From Pedobacter cryoconitis (lineage in GTDB: Bacteria > Bacteroidota > Bacteroidia > Sphingobacteriales > Sphingobacteriaceae): a DNA stretch of 64,000 bases. The notes under the pieces were generated by a model. The model searched no databases. It was not told the DNA's origin and was given only the letters and a program-made list of their open reading frames with translations. Positions 60,362 to 64,000 of this stretch are shown one piece after another. Where the stretch lies: assembly GCF_001590605.1 (NCBI RefSeq), contig NZ_CP014504.1, forward strand, positions 4,340,001-4,404,000, given 5' to 3'. The stretch's first letter is position 1. The number at the start of each line of letters is the position of its first letter. The translations under genes were made by a program, and so were the position numbers.

Positions 60362-61951
60362 CTATTTTTTCTCCAGCTGGCACTTCAAACCATCTTCAGT
60401 CATTACCCCTTCATACCTGTCCTCTACGAAATTTTCATCATCACATTCCCAAAGAGAATAGCCATTCAGGTAACGGTCCAGGTTTTTACCGATCCGCAGT
60501 TTAGTTCCTACAGGTAGTTTAATCAGCAATTCAACCCGTTGGTCTCTCCAGTATTCTTGTTTTTTCAAATGTACTTCAGGACCAAATTTCAATAAGGAGT
60601 CCTGCTGTGCAAAATCATAGCGGATATTCTTTGCATGGTTCAGTGCCATAGCGAAATCCCTTCCTTGTGCGCTGTAAGTTTGGATCAGTACAGGCACGTT
60701 TCCTTCACTTTTCTCTATTCTGATCGATACATTTCTAGGGGCAGCCGATGATCTTTCAGGGTCTTTTTGAATAATCTTTCCGATAAAGTCGGATGAATTT
60801 AAGCGGTACTGCAAGCTGTCCTCTTTACTGAAAAACATAGTTTTATCCATTTCCAGTGTGTAAACCGGGTAAGTCTTTAAGGGTAAGGTTTGTGTAAAAG
60901 TAGCTTCCTCTTTAAATTCAGTACCCGTTTTTGCGATAAAGAAAATACCAACCGAAAGTGCACATAACCAGATTAAGAGCAGAGCGTAAGATAACATCTG
61001 GTGAATAGGACGACTATTAAAAGCAACTCTTATAGAAAGCAGGATCATACCTAGCAAAGGGATCGCTATGGTGAAGAAAGCGGCTACACTAAAAATGGTC
61101 AGGTAAGATCCGTTTACAATGTTAAAGGGGAATACCTGTGCGGCTCCAGAATACCATATCCCAAGAATGGAAGCCAGCGCCACAATATCACTCAATAGAA
61201 ATACGGAACCAATCAGCAATAAGATAATGGCGATGAACTTAAAAATAATTTTCCCGGAGCCTTGTAAAAATGTTCCCAGAACAGTAATGAATTCGGTAAT
61301 GAAGTTACCGGAATGTTTCACAAAAGGACGTAAATGTTCGTTCGCATTTTTCAGGTTATCTTTTAAATTGGATAATTCTTCTTCAAAACTTCTCTTAAAA
61401 CCCTGCAGGTTTGCAGCCTCTCCTTTCATGGCCATACGTTCTGCCCTGGTAGAGGCTTTAGGGATCGCAATCCATAAAACCAGGTAAGCGATCAAACCTG
61501 ACCCACCTAACATCACCGATAAAGCGGCAACGATCCGGATAATACTGACATCCATTTTAAGGTAATGGCTCAAGCCAGCACAAACACCTGCAACCATAGC
61601 TTCATCGGTATCTCTATAGATTTTCCGTTCTGCAAAGGCAGAAGAATATGCGTTATTGTAATCTGCTGCCGGATCTTCTTCAGATTGTTCTTCAAAATCC
61701 TGGACAGAGCCCATTAAGCCAATGACAACCTGCACATCTTCCAGCTCAATCACTTGTTTCTGCTGCGTGTGCAAAATCTCAGTAAACATTTCTGCAATCC
61801 GGTTCTCAATGTCAGAAACGATTTCAAAGTCATCAGCGCTTTTCCCGAAATGTTGTTTAACCTCAATCAGGTATGTGGTGAGTAGTTCGTAGGCGTCTTC
61901 CTCAATGTGAATGATGGAGTTGCCAATATTTATGTTTAGTGTCTTCTTCAT
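60362..61951 (-). CDS. PspC-domain membrane protein
   Basis: 529 residues from ATG 61951. An N-terminal cytoplasmic region (about 1-95, LNINIGNSIIHIEEDAYELL) is followed by a PspC domain (about 105-165, IYRDTDEAMVAGVCAGLSHYLKMD and a helix). Four more membrane helices lie between about 225 and 345, then a soluble C-terminal domain (about 350-529). PspC proteins sense envelope stress. The gene starts 4 bases after the PadR stop, so the regulator and PspC protein form one transcript. TTG 61987 upstream would overlap padR and is unlikely. Confidence 0.9.
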   Translation of the reverse strand: MKKTLNINIGNSIIHIEEDAYELLTTYLIEVKQHFGKSADDFEIVSDIENRIAEMFTEILHTQQKQVIELEDVQVVIGLMGSVQDFEEQSEEDPAADYNNAYSSAFAERKIYRDTDEAMVAGVCAGLSHYLKMDVSIIRIVAALSVMLGGSGLIAYLVLWIAIPKASTRAERMAMKGEAANLQGFKRSFEEELSNLKDNLKNANEHLRPFVKHSGNFITEFITVLGTFLQGSGKIIFKFIAIILLLIGSVFLLSDIVALASILGIWYSGAAQVFPFNIVNGSYLTIFSVAAFFTIAIPLLGMILLSIRVAFNSRPIHQMLSYALLLIWLCALSVGIFFIAKTGTEFKEEATFTQTLPLKTYPVYTLEMDKTMFFSKEDSLQYRLNSSDFIGKIIQKDPERSSAAPRNVSIRIEKSEGNVPVLIQTYSAQGRDFAMALNHAKNIRYDFAQQDSLLKFGPEVHLKKQEYWRDQRVELLIKLPVGTKLRIGKNLDRYLNGYSLWECDDENFVEDRYEGVMTEDGLKCQLEKK

Positions 61952-61955
61952 GAGT

Positions 61956-62291
61956 TTAAGGGTTGGTTTGGTTCTTTGATTTTGCAATAGCGAATGACAA
62001 CTCTTGCCAGGTTCCGTCTAGCTGGGCCAGCATTGCAGTCCCTAAAGGTGTGAGTGTGTAATATTTACGGGGCGGCCCCGAAGTTGATTCTACCCAGTTA
62101 TAATTCAGTAGCCCATTATTTTTTAACCGGGTCAATAACGGATAGAGTGTCCCCTCTACAACCAGTAGTTTGGCTGACTTTAATTCAGCGATGATATCAG
62201 AGGCATAAATCTCTCCTCTTGATATAATCAGGAGCACACAATATTCCAGTATGCCCTTTCGCATTTGCGTTTGTGTATTTTCTGCTATCAT
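61956..62291 (-). CDS. PadR-family transcriptional regulator
   Basis: A 111-residue winged-helix regulator: MRKGILEYCVLLIISRGEIYASDIIAEL, VVEGTLYPLLTRLKNNGLLNYNWVES, SGPPRKYYTLTPLG. The short form lacks the long C-terminal dimerisation domain. In this class it is typically an autorepressor of the operon it shares with a membrane stress protein. ATG 62291 lies four bases behind a TAACTTTG box. Confidence 0.93.
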   Translation of the reverse strand: MIAENTQTQMRKGILEYCVLLIISRGEIYASDIIAELKSAKLLVVEGTLYPLLTRLKNNGLLNYNWVESTSGPPRKYYTLTPLGTAMLAQLDGTWQELSFAIAKSKNQTNP

Positions 62292-62295
62292 AATT

Positions 62296-62327
62296 CAAAG
62301 TTATGTGTTTTATATAGTAATATGCAA
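62296..62327 (-). promoter_or_regulatory. Promoter of padR-pspC, -7 box four bases before ATG
   Basis: Minus strand TTG (62327-62325), a 21-base spacer and TAACTTTGaattATG. The region also has an imperfect dyad of TATGTGTTTTATATAG type and repeated ATACATA words (62315-62345) that may bind PadR, but I cannot define an operator. Confidence 0.62.
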
Positions 62328-62423
62328 TACATAGTACTGTATAAAATACATAATGAATCATAACACACTGATTTAAAGATGAATAATTTTAATAAAATAA
62401 TTTTCAGGAATGATTTCTGGAGG

Positions 62424-62759
62424 CTAAACGCGTCCGCCAGCCAGGTTACTGATAAATAACCACCAGATAATAATGGAGGGAATCAGTACAATTGCTACAC
62501 CAACCAGCCAGATCCATCTTCGGGAAGCAATGGCAATCAGCACGCAAACAACAAGGTAAAGACCTATCAGAATAGTTTCTGCAACACTACTAAACCATAG
62601 CGCAGCTGCTATACCTACAACAATAAGAATTGCATTGAGCTTAAGCACATCCCTGGTTGCCATAGCCGGCTGATCGGCTCCTTTAAACACATAGGGATAG
62701 GCAATGGCACAGCCAATCAGAAAGACAATTAAAAAAATAATAACCGGTATTGAGATCAT
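62424..62759 (-). CDS. Small multi-pass membrane protein, unknown function
   Basis: 111 residues with four hydrophobic segments (about 3-22, 42-58, 62-80, 85-104). The first, ISIPVIIFLIVFLIGCAIAYPYVF, is the most hydrophobic. No motif is recognised. ATG 62759 with TATATTTG at 62780-62787 gives a plausible promoter. It is upstream of padR on the same strand, separated by 132 bases, and probably not part of that operon. Confidence 0.72.
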   Translation of the reverse strand: MISIPVIIFLIVFLIGCAIAYPYVFKGADQPAMATRDVLKLNAILIVVGIAAALWFSSVAETILIGLYLVVCVLIAIASRRWIWLVGVAIVLIPSIIIWWLFISNLAGGRV

Positions 62760-62779
62760 AAAATAGCAGATTGTTATAT

Positions 62780-62787
62780 CAAATATA
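62780..62787 (-). promoter_or_regulatory. -7 box of the small membrane protein gene
   Basis: Minus-strand TATATTTG, 20 bases before the ATG at 62759. Confidence 0.45.
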
Positions 62788-63011
62788 CGGCTAAATCGAA
62801 ACCAAAGATTTCAAGACAAAGAATGTTTGCTAATTAGTACACACACAAATAGTTGCACGAACAACAATCCTGCAAAAACACCTGCTGGTTATAAAATAAA
62901 AATGCCTTGTCAACAGAAAGAAATAATTATCAACATTTTAACACAATTCAGTTTTTTGGCGCAGGGTTTGTTTTAGGTTAAACATCATTGCATCATTAAA
63001 TACCTCTGCTT

Positions 63012-63170
63012 ATGCTAATTAAATTAAATCTGATTACTCATGCCTTTGCCAGGTCAGAGCGCGAGAAACAAGAAAAAGCACTTACCCAGCAACAATGGGT
63101 TACAGTTGACAGAATAGTGATGTTAATTTTGTTCCTTGGCGTAATTGCGGGCGCAATTATATTCTCTTAA
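63012..63170 (+). CDS. Small membrane protein, 52 residues
   Basis: ATG 63012 to TAA 63170. A charged N-terminal half (FARSEREKQEKALTQQQW) is followed by one strong membrane helix (VMLILFLGVIAGAIIF). It stands between divergent neighbours and has a good terminator 29 bases past the stop (63200), which supports transcription of this strand. No family recognised. Small size makes it less certain than other genes. Confidence 0.58.
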   Translation: MLIKLNLITHAFARSEREKQEKALTQQQWVTVDRIVMLILFLGVIAGAIIFS

Positions 63171-63199
63171 ATAAGAATCTAAATAATATATTAATTTTT

Positions 63200-63227
63200 A
63201 GCGTTCATTGCTATGAACGCTTTTTTT
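63200..63227 (+). terminator. Terminator after the 52-residue membrane protein gene
   Basis: Nine-bp stem AGCGTTCAT/ATGAACGCT with loop TGCT and a T7 run. Confidence 0.9.
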
Positions 63228-63231
63228 ATGG

Positions 63232-64000
63232 CTATAACAGTAGCGTATCAATGCGGTGTGCCATTACTCTTTCCTGTATTGGTGACCAGGAATAAATAGT
63301 AAAATGTCCATCCTGCGAAGCTACTAACGCAATTGCATCGTTCTGATCCTGTATAAACTGTGCAGCAGAAAGGTGACGTGTCCCCCCTACTTTAGCAGGA
63401 TGCATCACAACAGCCCCACCGCCAGCAATGGGTTCTATAAAGGATAATTCTTCAATCAGCTCTTTACCTTTTGCGCGCCCTATTTTAGCGCCAAAAGCCA
63501 GAAGCTCATAATCATCACTGATCACAGTTGCTCCGTCTATAGCTGTTAAACCAGCCAGATGCTCTACTTCTCTTTTCAGCACCGTTTGCCAGAAGATCTG
63601 GCTCGCCTGTTTCCGGTCTTGCTTTAATAGATTTGATAATCCACAAAATGCAGGTTGTATTCCATATTGAATTGGCTTGATAATAGATTGCAGCCAATTT
63701 TTAGTTCCGTTGGGAACAACCAGCAGCGTTCCTCCACGCTGATGAGAACGCATGGATACAGCTAGTTGAATCAGCACATTAACCGTATCATTCCAGTAAG
63801 AAGGTGCCGTAAGATCCAGCAAGGACAATAACATAGGCGGACAATCCGGATGCCTTGCACTGTTCACATCAACAATCTTAATCTGATCTCCTTTAAGGAC
63901 GGCTATATTGGTAAATTTTCCAAATCCATAGATCCTGCGGTGTTTAATTACCAGCAGTGCGGGTTCAGAGACGTCTAATACAAAACAAAAATTAGGGATA
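63232..64000 (-). CDS. DAC-like (DACNV-type) sensor-domain protein, partial
   Basis: The frame is open to the right edge, so only the last 256 residues are present, ending at 63232. The visible part (PALLVIKHRRIYGFGKFTN..., then GLTAIDGATVISDDYELLAFGAKI and GGTRHLSAAQFIQDQNDAIALVASQDGHFTIYSW) follows the order of diadenylate cyclase motifs (DGA and GTRHxxA). The cyclase GTRHRAA becomes GTRHLSA, so c-di-AMP synthesis is doubtful. It fits the group labelled putative sensor domain DACNV, but the N-terminus is needed to confirm. Confidence 0.75.
   Translation of the reverse strand, partial: IPNFCFVLDVSEPALLVIKHRRIYGFGKFTNIAVLKGDQIKIVDVNSARHPDCPPMLLSLLDLTAPSYWNDTVNVLIQLAVSMRSHQRGGTLLVVPNGTKNWLQSIIKPIQYGIQPAFCGLSNLLKQDRKQASQIFWQTVLKREVEHLAGLTAIDGATVISDDYELLAFGAKIGRAKGKELIEELSFIEPIAGGGAVVMHPAKVGGTRHLSAAQFIQDQNDAIALVASQDGHFTIYSWSPIQERVMAHRIDTLLL

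Overview
The window looks like a chromosomal segment of a Bacteroidota bacterium, most likely Sphingobacteriaceae and Pedobacter-like. This is inference from what can be read: AT-rich DNA, TAnnTTTG promoter boxes, many signal peptides ending in AQ, a DUF6266 protein, an OstA-like/SurA/MoxR cluster, a YpdA/BshA/YtxJ bacillithiol set, and homologues typical of that phylum. There is no prophage, integrase, transposase, CRISPR array or rRNA operon. One tRNA gene (Thr, TGT) is present. Both ends cut genes: a LacI-type regulator on the left and a DAC-like sensor protein on the right.

Layout. 0-2.5 kb: LacI regulator, DUF6266 protein, VOC protein, a 28-bp tandem repeat and a large hairpin. 2.5-9.3 kb: a minus-strand run of M28 peptidase, polyprenyl synthase, YpdA, MBL-rhodanese protein, asparaginase and TatD. 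9.3-16.9 kb: FKBP lipoprotein, NrnA-like phosphoesterase, ndk, second FKBP, recF with DUF721/DciA-like gene, TPR protein, ribH, YtxJ and OsmC. 17-29.7 kb: lipA, ECF sigma/anti-sigma pair, nnrE-nnrD fusion, uvrA, PepSY-like protein, Gfo/Idh/MocA protein, lytic transglycosylase, RsuA-family pseudouridine synthase with a repetitive N-terminus, and a lactonase. 29.8-40.1 kb: bshA, PH-domain membrane protein, tilS, OstA-like protein, rdgB with a psi(HolD)-like protein, a PPIase-less SurA relative, SurA, MoxR. 40.1-49 kb: a repeat-rich gap with a (TTTC)19 microsatellite, a GDPD-like probable pseudoenzyme, a DUF4440-like protein, then mutL, two rhomboids, an EEP-family protein and cysS. 49-64 kb: beta-lactamase-fold hydrolase with a GH3 remnant, tRNA-Thr, IPNS-like oxygenase, msrA, FadL plus SGNH lipoprotein, nitroreductase, MG2/plug surface protein, CBS protein, PadR-PspC pair, two small membrane proteins and the DAC-like sensor protein.

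Themes. Thiol redox: YpdA next to a CstB-like MBL-rhodanese protein, BshA, YtxJ, OsmC and MsrA lie in several separate loci. Envelope biogenesis: OstA-like protein, SurA relatives, FKBPs, lytic transglycosylase, FadL and rhomboids. Genome maintenance: RecF, DciA-like, UvrA, MutL, RdgB and a psi-like protein.

Most notable observations: (i) a GDPD homologue with the catalytic His and two metal ligands changed by single-base substitutions; (ii) three large A-tract hairpins that share a TCTTC apical loop; (iii) five genes with TAnnTTTG exactly four bases before ATG, which predicts leaderless mRNAs; (iv) a SurA-like protein that has lost its parvulin domains; (v) a psi-like clamp-loader protein candidate beside rdgB; (vi) a serine hydrolase carrying only the C-terminal part of a GH3 enzyme; (vii) a MutL whose endonuclease motifs are altered.
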